A stretch of 34,668 nucleotides of DNA from an uncultured Akkermansia sp. (GCA_947626545.1 CANQSS010000025.1:1-34668); one strand, 5' to 3'; counted from the stretch's first letter, positions 23,090-33,360 are shown. Made by a program: numbers and translations. Notes: generated by a model not told the origin, from the sequence alone.

Positions 23090-23470
23090 GGATGAAAGTT
23101 AAATAATAGAATGAGTTAATTTATTGATAATTAAAAATAAATACAATAAATAATAACAGTAATTACATTAAATATTATAGGCGACAATACGCTTACGAGT
23201 AGTTCGTAGTACGTGATTATTTCTTTGTAACAAGAATGCACAACGGTTTTTGTATATATTCTTCTTATGATAAAACTTTTACAGAATTTAATAGATAGAA
23301 GATAAAATAGATTTTTGTTCTTGTTATGTATTATTAAAAAGTTTATTTTATGAAGTAATTTTAGACGACTCTTAGGCTATATTTTTATAAATTATCTTTG
23401 AGTAATTGATAGCTTTTTACATTATAAATAAACGTTATAAGAAGAATGATAATTTTTCGCTTTAAGAGAG
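23090..23470. other. AT-rich spacer before the second giant gene
   Basis: I see no gene between 22767 and 23623. The part from about 23090 to 23470 is almost entirely A and T, in sharp contrast to the GC-rich genes around it. It contains an 11-bp inverted repeat, ATTCTTCTTAT (23258-23268) and ATAAGAAGAAT (23437-23447), 168 bp apart. Such DNA is often bound by nucleoid proteins. Confidence 0.7.
23202..23237. promoter_or_regulatory. Distal degenerate operator upstream of the second giant gene
   Basis: GTTCGTAGT (23202-23210) is followed by ATTTCTTTGTAACAAGAAT (23219-23237), which matches the 19-bp palindrome core at 12 of 18 positions. TTATGAT lies 63 bp after the start of the 9-mer, compared with 60 bp in the first gene's upstream region. 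The weak match alone would not be convincing in AT-rich DNA; the conserved order and spacing make it so. Confidence 0.4.
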
Positions 23471-23501
23471 AATATGGAGGGAGAATTCTGAGCAAAAAAA
23501 G

Positions 23502-23541
23502 TAAAAAAATGCTGTACATCTCTTTAAAAAAATGCTAGCTT
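23502..23541 (+). promoter_or_regulatory. Promoter and overlapping operator of the second giant autotransporter gene
   Basis: The 16-nt box shared with the first gene (23502-23517) is followed at once by a degenerate palindrome copy (23518-23536, left half-site ATCTCTTT intact, 13 of 18). A possible -35 TGTACA (23514-23519), a 16-nt spacer and TGC-TAGCTT (23533-23541) mirror the spacing of the first gene. TGC-AATAAT (23541-23549) is an alternative extended -10. Confidence 0.45.
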
Positions 23542-23623
23542 GCAATAATCCTCTCTCCATGCCGTGCGTGCACATGGTGTGGAAAAAAGGGGAAGAATTC
23601 CAAATCAATCACCGACTCCCTCG

Positions 23624-26600
23624 ATGAAACTTCACCTTCCTGCGGGTCTTCGCAAGGCGCTCTTGGTTTGCCTTGCCGCGGTAGTGCCACCCGCCGCTGC
23701 CGTTTCCACCACCATTGCCACCGCTTCGGGCATTGTTGCTGTTTATCCTATTGTAAGCGAACAAACTAAGACTGATATATCCGGTCCTGAAGCTGTCTCA
23801 TATGACAACCAGGCGGATTACAGCGACGACGTCCCTATCACGACAAACCTGGAGACGACGACAGGAGACGAGGCAATTTCTGTTCTCAACGGGAATGGGT
23901 GGATTACGGCGGGCGCCCCGGAACTGCAGAGCCGTGATTGGGCCTACACCAACGGCGGTTCGTTGGAGTGGAATGTCGGAGCAGGGACGTGGAGTGAGAA
24001 CAACTTTAATAACATTGAGCAGCAAACCGACGGAAGAAATATAACTTTTTCATCTACGGGAGCGGAGACCAATGTTGACATCACCGTCAGCGGCGCCGTG
24101 AGTGCGGCGGATATAGCTGTGGGAAGCGGTGCAAAGTACACCTTTATGGGCGGCTCGTCACTCGCCGCGACCGGAGCTCTCTCCATCGGTTCTGACGCCG
24201 TGGTTAAGGTGGACATGAATATGAGTGTGACGGGAGAAACAACGCTGGACGGTGTTTTTGAAGTTGCACAACATACTTACACGTTCGCGGAGCAAATCAG
24301 AGGAAGAACATCCGGGGTGTTGAAAGGATTTGGCGGAGATGGCAATCTCTCGTCTTGTATCATCAACCTCAAGAAAGGAGGAGAGTTGTCGAACCTCGAT
24401 GTGAGTTGGGGGGCGACGCTGAATCTCGGGGCGGACTTAATTCTCCACGACTGGCACTTCAGCGATAGTTCTCCCAACCGTTACATCAAGTTCGCGAAAG
24501 ATGCAGAGGCGGCAGGTGAGGTCAACTTGGTGCTGGACTTTGCCGAGAGCGACAAAACGATCACATGGCACTACGAGACCGAGGGGTTTGACAAAGGCTC
24601 ATTGACATTCGCCGAAGTCGGACTGGAAAAGCGCGGGGAAGGAAACCTCACTCTCAAAGAAACGGAGGGCGATTCCAATGAGACACACTGGGAGGTGCAG
24701 AATCTGAAAGTCTCTGCCGGAACATTGAAAATTGACGACAGCCTCTTTACTGTTGCGGGGAAGTTGAGCGGTTCCGCCGCACTTGAGTTGCTTGCAAGTG
24801 CGGGACTCGTTCTGACCGGCGGTACGGATACGGAGGTCGGATTTACAGGTACGATCACAATGGGCAGCGATACGTCCATCTCCCTTGGCTCCGGAGCGAA
24901 GTTGAAGGCAGGTACGCTCGCTCTCGGTTCTAATACGGGCACGATCAAACTCACCGTTGACTCGAATTTCACGGATGGTTTTCTGGATATCACATCCCTG
25001 ACGATGGATGATAGCGGAACACTGAAAATCGTCTTCACAGATTGGAACGAAGAGTGGATAACGGAGCATTCGGATGGGTTGACACTCTTTTGTGGCGATG
25101 GCTTCTCAAGCTGGCTCGAATCCTTGATGGACAAGATTACATTTTGGGGTGGCGCCTCCGGTGATGTGGACCTGAGCAGCCAAGTCGTCTTAGAGCGTAA
25201 CGGAAAACTCACTTGGGCGAGCGAATCCGTAGCGGGTGGCGATTTGTACTGGCCGGGCAGCGGAGCGGACAGCGAACTCAGCTGGGGAGCCTCCGGCGGC
25301 AATGAGTGGGCCACCGGAACCGGCCAAGAGGCAAGCGCCGGATGGACAGAAAACAGCAGGGTTCACTTGGGAGCAACCGGCGCTGTGACCGTTACCCTGC
25401 AGGATGCCAGTATCACAGCAGCCAGCGTAGGATTCACCGCAGCTAATCGCGGTGGCTACACATTCCAGAGCGGTACGACCAGAACTGATCTTGTGGTGAG
25501 GGGGAATATGACCAACAACGATCCATCCCCGGTAGCCGTGAGGGTCACCTTCGACACCGGTGTGAACGTGCATGTAGAGAGGAACTTTATCAACAAGGGC
25601 GCAACGTCCACTTTCGCTTTCAAAGAGAAGTTGAGGGTGGACGGCCTGCTTCAGCTGTGGGGTGGAAGCACGCTGGAATTGGAGAAAGGAGGCGAGGTCG
25701 GTACCTTGGATGCAACGTGGGGAGGCAACCATATCCAACTGGGCGGAGATCTTAAGGTGAACTGCTGGTTCTTTGAGGGAGCGAATGGCGGTGGACACGC
25801 CGTCAGCTTCTCCAAAACGGAGACGAGCGACTCGGAGGAAGTGTTCATTGAAATCGGCAAGGTCGTGAATGGGGGCCAGGGTCAGCAGGAGCAGGCAGGT
25901 ACAATGTCGGGAACTCAGTTGGTGATCGATGGAGGAGGACACACAATGTCCTTTGGTGAGGGAGTCGGGATTAAGAAAAGCTCCGACACCTTGGAATTTC
26001 GCGGCTCGGAGACCTTTGCCGTGGGCGGCAGCTATGCGGCGGTGGAAGGCGGCAACATGGTGTTTAACGTGGACGCGACGGCGGGGATGAATGTGGAAAT
26101 CGGTGCGGGGTCGTCCATCACCGTGAATGGAGGGAAACGGCTTAGCGCAACAGGGAGTCTGAAGGGCACGGGCGGCACGCTGATTCTGCAGGCCGGAGCG
26201 ACGGCGACCTTCGGCAGTGCGGATGCGACCGCAAGCCTCACGAGCTTGCAGCTGGCAGAGGGAGCTTCTCTTCACGTTGGAGGAGGGAACATGCTGAACA
26301 TCGATACCCTCACGCTCAGTGGAGCGGCGGCGATCGAGTTGAGCGGCACGGATTCCGGCAAGATCAAACTGGGTCATGAGATTGCGGGCGACTTTACGTT
26401 GACGATTACGCTTACGGGGTTGACGGATGAAGGATCTACGAGCTTGTTGAGCAACGGCTATCAGCTCTTTGATTCCTCGATGAATGCAGAGCTGTTGAGC
26501 GGATTGAAAGCTCTGTTTGAGAGTCAAAAGTTGACGGTGAATCTGGGAGAATGCACCTACACGGTGGTGGAGCTGGATGAACATGGTAAGCTGATATTCG

Positions 26601-29600
26601 TAAACGATACCACGGAGTTGACCCACACCGGCAGCGGCACAGAGTTCACTTGGGATAACACGAGCAGCACATGGGATAGCAATCAGACCTTTGCCGAGGG
26701 TAATAGCGTGAAGTTCTTGGGCACCGGGGCGAACACCGTGAAGCTCGGCATCAGCGGCGTGACCGTGGTGAAAAACATGACCGTGCAAACGAGCGACGGA
26801 GGGGTGTACACCTTTACTTCGGATGCAGATGACAACTCGCTGAATGTGAGATTTGAATTGAACTTGGAGACCGCAGCTGTCTTCCAAGTGGACACGAATG
26901 TGGAGGGTACATTGAGCGGCGCCGGCGCTCTTACGGTGGACTCCAAGACCTTCACCTTGGCCAACAGCGCGCATGACTGGACCGGCGAACTTACTGTGCA
27001 GAATGAGGGAACCTTCAGCCTGGCGGGAACCGTGAGCGCCAGTAAACTCACCGTGGGCGCAAACGGCGGCAGAATAGACCTCAGTGAAGCGGAGGCGGTT
27101 CTCACTGTGACCGGAGACATGGCAGGTGAGGGCAACCAGCTTACCTTAGCCGGCGGCGGCAGGCTGGATTGGACCGGCGGCGCCGGTACGCTCGGCAGTG
27201 TGATGGTGGAAAGCGGCGAGTTCGCCATCGGCGGCACGCTCACTATGGGCGGAGATATCACCCTCGTCGGTGACAATGCTAAACTCTCCGGCAGCGGCAG
27301 GATAGACAAGAAGAGCGACCTCGTTGACGGCATACACGTGCAATTCCGGATGGATAGCGACACCGAAACCCGGGAAAACATGGGAGCCTGGTTTGGCGAC
27401 AGATTGGGGAGCATCGAGCTCGGAGAGGGTGTGGGTCTGCGGAAGACGGGAACCGGAACGCTCACATTCAAAGGCGGCGGGACGCTCACGCAGGCCATAG
27501 ATGTCCACGAGGGAGCGCTCAAGCTTGATGAGGGAGGCGATTACGTGCTGGAAGGGAAACTCACCGGCAGCGGCAGTTTGATCGTGGCTGTTGCTCATGC
27601 AACGGGCAGCACTCCCGGTGGCAGCACGGTTACTCTCCGCCAGGGGGCAGACATGACAGGAGATCTGGCGCTTTCCTGCTATGCCGGACGCCTCGTGCTT
27701 GGAGCTGATTCAACTTTTGGAGGATTGGTTACCGATGGGGACAACTTCAGTTACTTGGAAACCGGAGGGCGGCAGCATTACATCAAAGCTCTTGATGGAA
27801 TGAGCGTGCGTCTGACCTTGAATGTGGTGGATGGTGAACCGAAAGAAGTGCGCGGGGTGAACGTCCAGAGCGGCGTGACAATCGTGAAGGAGGGAGCCGG
27901 CACGCAGAGGTTGATTGAGGTAGCGGACACGGAGAACGGGCGAGTCACGCTGTCGGGAGGGGTTGAAGTGAAGCAGGGAGTATTGGAAATCGAGGGCGAC
28001 CATTCGACCATCAGCGGAGCTCTCTCCGGGGAGGGAACCGATGGCACGCTGAGATTAGTGAGCGGGAACCTGACAATATCAGGCGGAGGAAAACACGGCG
28101 GCGCTTTGGAGCTGACGGCCGGCAAGATCACTATCAGCGGGGAGGCTCTGGAGGTGGGCACCTTCAAAGCGGCGGCGGGCGAGCTGGATGTCCAGAGCAA
28201 CTTGACCATCGGCAACGGAGCGAATGAAGGACTGAACACACTCAAGATAGCGAGCGGGACGAAAGTGACGCTCAAGGGAGGCATTTTGAAGGCAGAGACA
28301 TTGGATCTCACCGGTACTCAGGGCGCCAGCCTCAGCATCGACATGACTGGGCAGGCCAAACTGGATTTCGGAGGCATCACACTGGGGGCAGATGGAAAAC
28401 TGACCATTGAACTGACGGGAGACAACGGTGATATGGGGGGATACCAGCTGTTTGAGGAAAGCACCTTTGCCAGCGTGTGGGACGCCTTGGTGACGGACGG
28501 CAAGACGTGGGAAGAAGTCTTTGACATCACTGTGAGTGGATCAGACGACAAGGAGCTGAAATTAAATCGGAACGGCTGGCTCGCCATAGCGACGATAGGA
28601 ATGGAGTGGAACGGAGGAGGGACGTGGTCGGATAGTTCCGGGAGCGAATGGGGGGAGGGAGATAAAACGCCCGACGGGAGAGACGTGCGCTTCACCGAAC
28701 AGGGAGCAGCGGAGGGAGGAAGCGTCCTGATTGAAGGCGAGGTAACGCCCGGGAACGTCTATGTGGACGGAGGCGAGTACACCTTTGAGCAAACAGGGGA
28801 CGGAACGGGGGGACTCAATATTGACGCGGAGAGGGGCGGCGTCCTGCGAGTGGGTGACGGAGGAACCGAGGCTAAACTGACCCTCAAGCTGGAGAACACC
28901 TCCATTCCGGAGATCGAGCTGAGGACCCGAGGCACCCTTGTTCTGGCACATGACGAAGCTTTGCCGGACGACAGCAAGATCAAATTTCAAGGCGGCGTGC
29001 TGGAGTACAGCGACACCCAACTGACGAATCCCGATGTAAGCAGTCAGGTAGCCAGCGCCGGAGAGGGCAGCAGAGCCGCCGTCAAGGTGAGTGTGGATGG
29101 TACGACGTACACCGATGGCGTGATTTGGGGATCGACGAGTACGGCAGTGGAGGGCAATAGCGGTTTGAAACTTGCCTTGGATGAGATCGGCATCGAGAAG
29201 AGCGGCGTCGGCGATTTCACCTTGGCATGGCAAGGAGGGACGGGAGACACGCATGGAGGGAGCATCACCGTGAATGAGGGAAGCTTGTCGCTGAACGTGA
29301 GCAACGCCACAACACTTTCCGGAACGATTAGCGGCAGTGGAACATTGAAGATCACCGGCGGAGAAGTGACGCTGAGCGGTGAGAACAACACAGTCACAGG
29401 CATTCAAGTGGACAGCGGAGCCACCTTGAAAGCGGGGCATGCGAATGCCCTGGGCGGAGCGAACACCACGCTCACACTCAACGGCGGCAACCTGAGCGGC
29501 AACAATGTGAACGTCAATGCCGGTCAAGTCAAGGTGATGGAAGAGGCCACGCTGAGCGGAGTGACGCTCGCCGGGACCGTGACAGGAGAGGAGACGATGA

Positions 29601-32600
29601 GCGTCGGGAGCGGAACCGCCGGGCTGAGCGGAGATATCTCCGGCTACACGGGCGAGTTGAAAACTGAGACCAGAGGCACGTGGAAATTGAGTGGAAAAGC
29701 GTTGGAGCAGCCGGTGACCAACGCAGTGAGCGGCAGCGGAACCGTGAGCTTCGCAGGCGAAACCGTATACAGTGGCGATGTGAAGGGAAGCGTGACGCTT
29801 GAAGGGGGCGGAGAAAACGGAGAACAACTCGTCATCACCTCCCGAACAACGAGCAACGGAGCGAAATTGAAAGGGCAGGTCACCTTGGGCAATCAGGGAG
29901 AGCAGGCGGCGTGGCAGGGAAGCGCCTTGGTGAACGGGGAGATCACGCTGGCCAACGTGGAGCTGGCCGCCGGAGGCATCAGGGACAAGAGGAGCGCCAA
30001 GTTGTACGTGAACACCGCGACCTCGGGAGAGACCGTGGCTGCGGCGTACGGAGCGCGAGCCGCGAGACGGGGCGCTGAAGTGAACGTCAAGGGGATGAGC
30101 GGCGAGCAGCTGGACGGCATCACGATCAATGAGCACGGGCAGCTCACCGGCATCACCGGCAGCTATACGGCCGATGCGAACCACAAGCTTGAGCTGCACT
30201 TTGCTGCCGAAAACGTGGGCGACAGCGCGGCGGTTGGAGAAGGAGAAAACGCGCTCATAACCGGGGAGGGCGACTTTTCATTGAATGCCGAGAGCAAGGA
30301 GAACGTGGAACTCTGGTTGTCGTCAGATGCGGTGAGCAGCATTATCGGGAAACTGGCTGAAGCGGACAGTGAGAACGGGGAGATGGTGGATGTGTACCTG
30401 CACCTGCTGCAGGGAGGCAATCTCACGATCGGAGAAGTGACGCTGAGCGACCTGAAGGGAAGCGATGCGGAGCTGCTGGAGATGTTGGACATAGCGGAAG
30501 TGAGAGTAGAGGGAGGAAGCATCAGGTTGGCGGGAACAGCGGCCGATGTTTTTGTGGTAAAAGAGACGAGTACACTGACCGATGCGGCGGTGTTGGGCAC
30601 ATCGAAATCCACCGTATTGTCCACGCCGGGAGCTGAGCTGACGCTGAACCTGGATGGAGAAACGGCAGATGACCCGGAGGACAACAGAGCCACCGTGAAC
30701 AATTTGCTGGGCGTGACCGGCAGCCAGTTGCACCTGCGAAACAGCAGCCAGAACGACCCGACGGGGGCGAACCGCTTGGAAGTGACATTCCACAATGCCA
30801 AGGTCGGCGTCAAAGATGAAGATAAGCACCCTGAGGAGGAACCGGAGCTGGGCGAGACCACCGTGGAGGGGCAGCACACCACCTTCAACGGAAGTATTGA
30901 TGCAGGAGAGGGTGTGGACGTGAAGAAGACCGGCTGGGGCACGCTGTCCGTGGGAGGCAACTACACGCTGGAGGATGGGACGACCACCATCACGGCGGGA
31001 GCCCTGAAACTGCGCGGAGCTGAAAACACCTTCCATGGTCTGACATTCGACTACGCAGACGTGCGACAGCAGAAGGATAAGGGAGAAGATTACCGAGGCC
31101 TGCTGCTGGATGGTGGCAGAACCAGCGTGAGGGGCAGCATCACCGAGGGTGAGAAGAAAGTGGGAGAAATCGTGATGAGCCATGGAGCGGAACTCGTGCT
31201 GAATGGCGAGAGCGACCTGGAGGGCACCTCCATAACGGGCGATGGCTCGACAAAACTGACGCTTGCCGTGAAGGGAGAGCAGAGAGCCAGTCTGAAGCTG
31301 AGAGGAGGGAAGAATGTAGCACTGGGTGAGGATGGTAAACGGACAGTGCTTTCCGGAGTGGATGTGGAAGTGCAGGAGGGCGCGAGCATGGAAGTGAGCG
31401 GGGTTGATGCAGCCATGAAGGAAAGCGACCTGACGGTGCAAGGAGGCGAGGTGAAGCTGACCGAGGGAGCCACCATGACGGGAGGCTCTGCGACGCTGAG
31501 CGGCCGCAACAGCTTGCTCGACTTGGGCAGCAGCGCGCAGAACTCACTCACCGCGCTGAATGGCACGGGAACGCTGAAGAGCGCTGCGGGAGGGAACACG
31601 ACCATCACGGGAGAGGCCGGATCGAGTGTGTTCTCCGGCAAGCTCGCAAACTCGGATGGCAGTGACGGCGCGGGCAAACTGACGATCGGCAGGAATGCGG
31701 ATGTGACTCTGGACAATGTGGATACGAGTGCGGCAGGAGGCAGCACTGCCAACGCCTGGGATGTGGAAGTGCAGGATGGCGGCAGGCTCACGCTGGATGT
31801 GAGCAAGTCGAAGGCCGGCGAGCAAGTGGTGCTGGGCGATGTGAACTTTGGCAGCGGCAATACCGTCAATCTCAAGGTGAACAGCTCGAACTACAACTTG
31901 GAAGGCAGCACCGTAAAGGGCAATACACTGAGCTTCGGTGAGAACACGATGGTGATGCTGGAAGCTGCGGCGGGGGATATCTGGAACGGTAGCGGGGGCA
32001 GAGAGCTGACGCTGGGCGAATGGGGTGCTGTAAAAGGAGGAGGAGAGGACATCGACGTGCAGCTGCGCGGCGACGGCTTCATCTTTGCAGATGTGAAGGG
32101 AGTTGTTGTCGAAGGGACAACCGTGACCGTCCAGCTGGAGGAGGCCAAGGAGAACAAGTTTGAGCGAGCCATGCCGAATGGGGAAAAGAATGCGATGGCG
32201 GGGGCGACAATGGTGTGGGAATCGCTTAAATACAAGTCGGAACTTGACTCGCTCATCGACGTGCTGACCGACAGCGAATCTGACTACGCCCGCATGGTGC
32301 ACGGACTCATCAGCCAGCTGGACAACGGGCAGATGGAATCGCTTCAGAACGCCCTGGCATCCGTGGCGGGTTCCTCGGTTGCAACGATAGGACCGGCAGT
32401 GATGGAAGACCTGCACCGGCAGATCAAGACCATCCGCAACCGCACCACCACGATGGCCGGTGAGGTGACCTACGACGGCTACGACGAACTGCCGCTCTGG
32501 CATGCGTGGATCAACGGCGAAGGCGGTTACCACAAGATGGATGCAGACAGTCAGGCGCCGGGTTACACGCTCAACAACTGGGGCGGCACAGTGGGTGTGG

Positions 32601-33340
32601 ATGTGGACGTGAGCCCGCAGGCGACGATGGGACTGGCCATCACCGCCATGTACGGGAACCTGAAGCCGGAATCGGTGGATGCGGCCACGGGCAATGTGGA
32701 TATGACATACCTGAGCGGATTTGTGCGGGCGGCAAGCGGCGCGTGGATCCACACCTTTGTGATGAGCGGGGGCAAGGCCGATGTGCAGCTGGACCGCACG
32801 GTGAACTATGGCACGGGCAGTTACAGGACCCGAGGATCCACGGATGGCTACGTGCTGGGCGCCATGTATGAGGTGGGCTACACGAGACTCATCTCTGCGA
32901 GCGGCACCTTTGCATTGCAACCCGTCTTCAATGTGGAGGCGCGACATGCCAGCATCAAGGGGTACACGGAAACGGGCAGCGATGCAGGTTTGCATGTGGA
33001 TGATATTTCACAGGATGCGATCACCTTTGGATTGGGTGCGCGCATGCAGAGCCTCGTTGGCGAGAACACATTCAATCGCACGGCGGTCTTCGAGGCGCGT
33101 TTGCTGCTGAAGGCTGACGTGGGTGACCGCTCCGGCACGGCTGACAACACCCTGCTGGGAGCGGCGACAAGCGCGGAGGTAGAGAGTGCCGAGGTGGGAG
33201 CCATCGGAGTGGAAGTGGGAGCGGGGCTCACGATACCGTTGGGATCTTCCTCGGGAAGCATTTTCATGGATGCTTCTGTGGAGTGCCGCCGCGGATGGAC
33301 CAGCTTGGATGCCTCGGCGGGCTATCGCATCAGCTTCTGA
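23624..33340 (+). CDS. Giant autotransporter, paralogue without GH16
   Basis: A 3238-aa predicted outer-membrane autotransporter. The ATG at 23624 gives MKLHLPAGLRKALLVCLAA, matching its neighbour; the upstream in-frame start is a GTG. The signal peptide likely ends in the PPAAA region (about residue 26). The passenger holds three modules of its own (about 23940-25237, 25238-26614, 26615-28600), each opening with a Trp-rich strand such as LEWNVGAGTWSENN or LYWPGSG. The first two share GGELSNLDVSWGA / GGEVGTLDATWGG blocks. No enzyme domain is visible. From 28601 on it aligns with the first giant protein: chassis, NKFERAMPN linker (residue 2844) and beta-barrel (about 2956-3238) ending AGYRISF. 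It has its own promoter and a hairpin downstream. Likely role: adhesion or surface coat (inference). Confidence 0.92.
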   Translation: MKLHLPAGLRKALLVCLAAVVPPAAAVSTTIATASGIVAVYPIVSEQTKTDISGPEAVSYDNQADYSDDVPITTNLETTTGDEAISVLNGNGWITAGAPELQSRDWAYTNGGSLEWNVGAGTWSENNFNNIEQQTDGRNITFSSTGAETNVDITVSGAVSAADIAVGSGAKYTFMGGSSLAATGALSIGSDAVVKVDMNMSVTGETTLDGVFEVAQHTYTFAEQIRGRTSGVLKGFGGDGNLSSCIINLKKGGELSNLDVSWGATLNLGADLILHDWHFSDSSPNRYIKFAKDAEAAGEVNLVLDFAESDKTITWHYETEGFDKGSLTFAEVGLEKRGEGNLTLKETEGDSNETHWEVQNLKVSAGTLKIDDSLFTVAGKLSGSAALELLASAGLVLTGGTDTEVGFTGTITMGSDTSISLGSGAKLKAGTLALGSNTGTIKLTVDSNFTDGFLDITSLTMDDSGTLKIVFTDWNEEWITEHSDGLTLFCGDGFSSWLESLMDKITFWGGASGDVDLSSQVVLERNGKLTWASESVAGGDLYWPGSGADSELSWGASGGNEWATGTGQEASAGWTENSRVHLGATGAVTVTLQDASITAASVGFTAANRGGYTFQSGTTRTDLVVRGNMTNNDPSPVAVRVTFDTGVNVHVERNFINKGATSTFAFKEKLRVDGLLQLWGGSTLELEKGGEVGTLDATWGGNHIQLGGDLKVNCWFFEGANGGGHAVSFSKTETSDSEEVFIEIGKVVNGGQGQQEQAGTMSGTQLVIDGGGHTMSFGEGVGIKKSSDTLEFRGSETFAVGGSYAAVEGGNMVFNVDATAGMNVEIGAGSSITVNGGKRLSATGSLKGTGGTLILQAGATATFGSADATASLTSLQLAEGASLHVGGGNMLNIDTLTLSGAAAIELSGTDSGKIKLGHEIAGDFTLTITLTGLTDEGSTSLLSNGYQLFDSSMNAELLSGLKALFESQKLTVNLGECTYTVVELDEHGKLIFVNDTTELTHTGSGTEFTWDNTSSTWDSNQTFAEGNSVKFLGTGANTVKLGISGVTVVKNMTVQTSDGGVYTFTSDADDNSLNVRFELNLETAAVFQVDTNVEGTLSGAGALTVDSKTFTLANSAHDWTGELTVQNEGTFSLAGTVSASKLTVGANGGRIDLSEAEAVLTVTGDMAGEGNQLTLAGGGRLDWTGGAGTLGSVMVESGEFAIGGTLTMGGDITLVGDNAKLSGSGRIDKKSDLVDGIHVQFRMDSDTETRENMGAWFGDRLGSIELGEGVGLRKTGTGTLTFKGGGTLTQAIDVHEGALKLDEGGDYVLEGKLTGSGSLIVAVAHATGSTPGGSTVTLRQGADMTGDLALSCYAGRLVLGADSTFGGLVTDGDNFSYLETGGRQHYIKALDGMSVRLTLNVVDGEPKEVRGVNVQSGVTIVKEGAGTQRLIEVADTENGRVTLSGGVEVKQGVLEIEGDHSTISGALSGEGTDGTLRLVSGNLTISGGGKHGGALELTAGKITISGEALEVGTFKAAAGELDVQSNLTIGNGANEGLNTLKIASGTKVTLKGGILKAETLDLTGTQGASLSIDMTGQAKLDFGGITLGADGKLTIELTGDNGDMGGYQLFEESTFASVWDALVTDGKTWEEVFDITVSGSDDKELKLNRNGWLAIATIGMEWNGGGTWSDSSGSEWGEGDKTPDGRDVRFTEQGAAEGGSVLIEGEVTPGNVYVDGGEYTFEQTGDGTGGLNIDAERGGVLRVGDGGTEAKLTLKLENTSIPEIELRTRGTLVLAHDEALPDDSKIKFQGGVLEYSDTQLTNPDVSSQVASAGEGSRAAVKVSVDGTTYTDGVIWGSTSTAVEGNSGLKLALDEIGIEKSGVGDFTLAWQGGTGDTHGGSITVNEGSLSLNVSNATTLSGTISGSGTLKITGGEVTLSGENNTVTGIQVDSGATLKAGHANALGGANTTLTLNGGNLSGNNVNVNAGQVKVMEEATLSGVTLAGTVTGEETMSVGSGTAGLSGDISGYTGELKTETRGTWKLSGKALEQPVTNAVSGSGTVSFAGETVYSGDVKGSVTLEGGGENGEQLVITSRTTSNGAKLKGQVTLGNQGEQAAWQGSALVNGEITLANVELAAGGIRDKRSAKLYVNTATSGETVAAAYGARAARRGAEVNVKGMSGEQLDGITINEHGQLTGITGSYTADANHKLELHFAAENVGDSAAVGEGENALITGEGDFSLNAESKENVELWLSSDAVSSIIGKLAEADSENGEMVDVYLHLLQGGNLTIGEVTLSDLKGSDAELLEMLDIAEVRVEGGSIRLAGTAADVFVVKETSTLTDAAVLGTSKSTVLSTPGAELTLNLDGETADDPEDNRATVNNLLGVTGSQLHLRNSSQNDPTGANRLEVTFHNAKVGVKDEDKHPEEEPELGETTVEGQHTTFNGSIDAGEGVDVKKTGWGTLSVGGNYTLEDGTTTITAGALKLRGAENTFHGLTFDYADVRQQKDKGEDYRGLLLDGGRTSVRGSITEGEKKVGEIVMSHGAELVLNGESDLEGTSITGDGSTKLTLAVKGEQRASLKLRGGKNVALGEDGKRTVLSGVDVEVQEGASMEVSGVDAAMKESDLTVQGGEVKLTEGATMTGGSATLSGRNSLLDLGSSAQNSLTALNGTGTLKSAAGGNTTITGEAGSSVFSGKLANSDGSDGAGKLTIGRNADVTLDNVDTSAAGGSTANAWDVEVQDGGRLTLDVSKSKAGEQVVLGDVNFGSGNTVNLKVNSSNYNLEGSTVKGNTLSFGENTMVMLEAAAGDIWNGSGGRELTLGEWGAVKGGGEDIDVQLRGDGFIFADVKGVVVEGTTVTVQLEEAKENKFERAMPNGEKNAMAGATMVWESLKYKSELDSLIDVLTDSESDYARMVHGLISQLDNGQMESLQNALASVAGSSVATIGPAVMEDLHRQIKTIRNRTTTMAGEVTYDGYDELPLWHAWINGEGGYHKMDADSQAPGYTLNNWGGTVGVDVDVSPQATMGLAITAMYGNLKPESVDAATGNVDMTYLSGFVRAASGAWIHTFVMSGGKADVQLDRTVNYGTGSYRTRGSTDGYVLGAMYEVGYTRLISASGTFALQPVFNVEARHASIKGYTETGSDAGLHVDDISQDAITFGLGARMQSLVGENTFNRTAVFEARLLLKADVGDRSGTADNTLLGAATSAEVESAEVGAIGVEVGAGLTIPLGSSSGSIFMDASVECRRGWTSLDASAGYRISF
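23940..26614 (+). repeat. Duplicated passenger modules of the second giant protein
   Basis: Two ~440-aa modules (about 23940-25237 and 25238-26614) share a Trp-rich opening, a TFxxxSSLAATG/TFQSGTT strand pair, the GGELSNLDVSWGATLNLGADL versus GGEVGTLDATWGGNHIQLGGDL segments, and a closing GYQLF/GLTLF cap followed by a HGKLxF/NGKLTW strand. They are more diverged from each other than the head modules of the first protein. Confidence 0.6.
28601..33340 (+). other. C-terminal chassis and beta-barrel of the second giant protein
   Basis: The paralogous partner of 18018-22706. It opens MEWNGGGTWSDSSGSEW and keeps the same order of landmarks to the end. The beta-barrel covers about 32489-33337, starting near WHAWINGEGGYHKM and ending in terminal Phe. 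The pore-helix segment AVMEDLHRQIKTIRNRTTTM is nearly unchanged. Confidence 0.85.
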
Positions 33341-33360
33341 CGCATAGAATCAGCGAGTGA

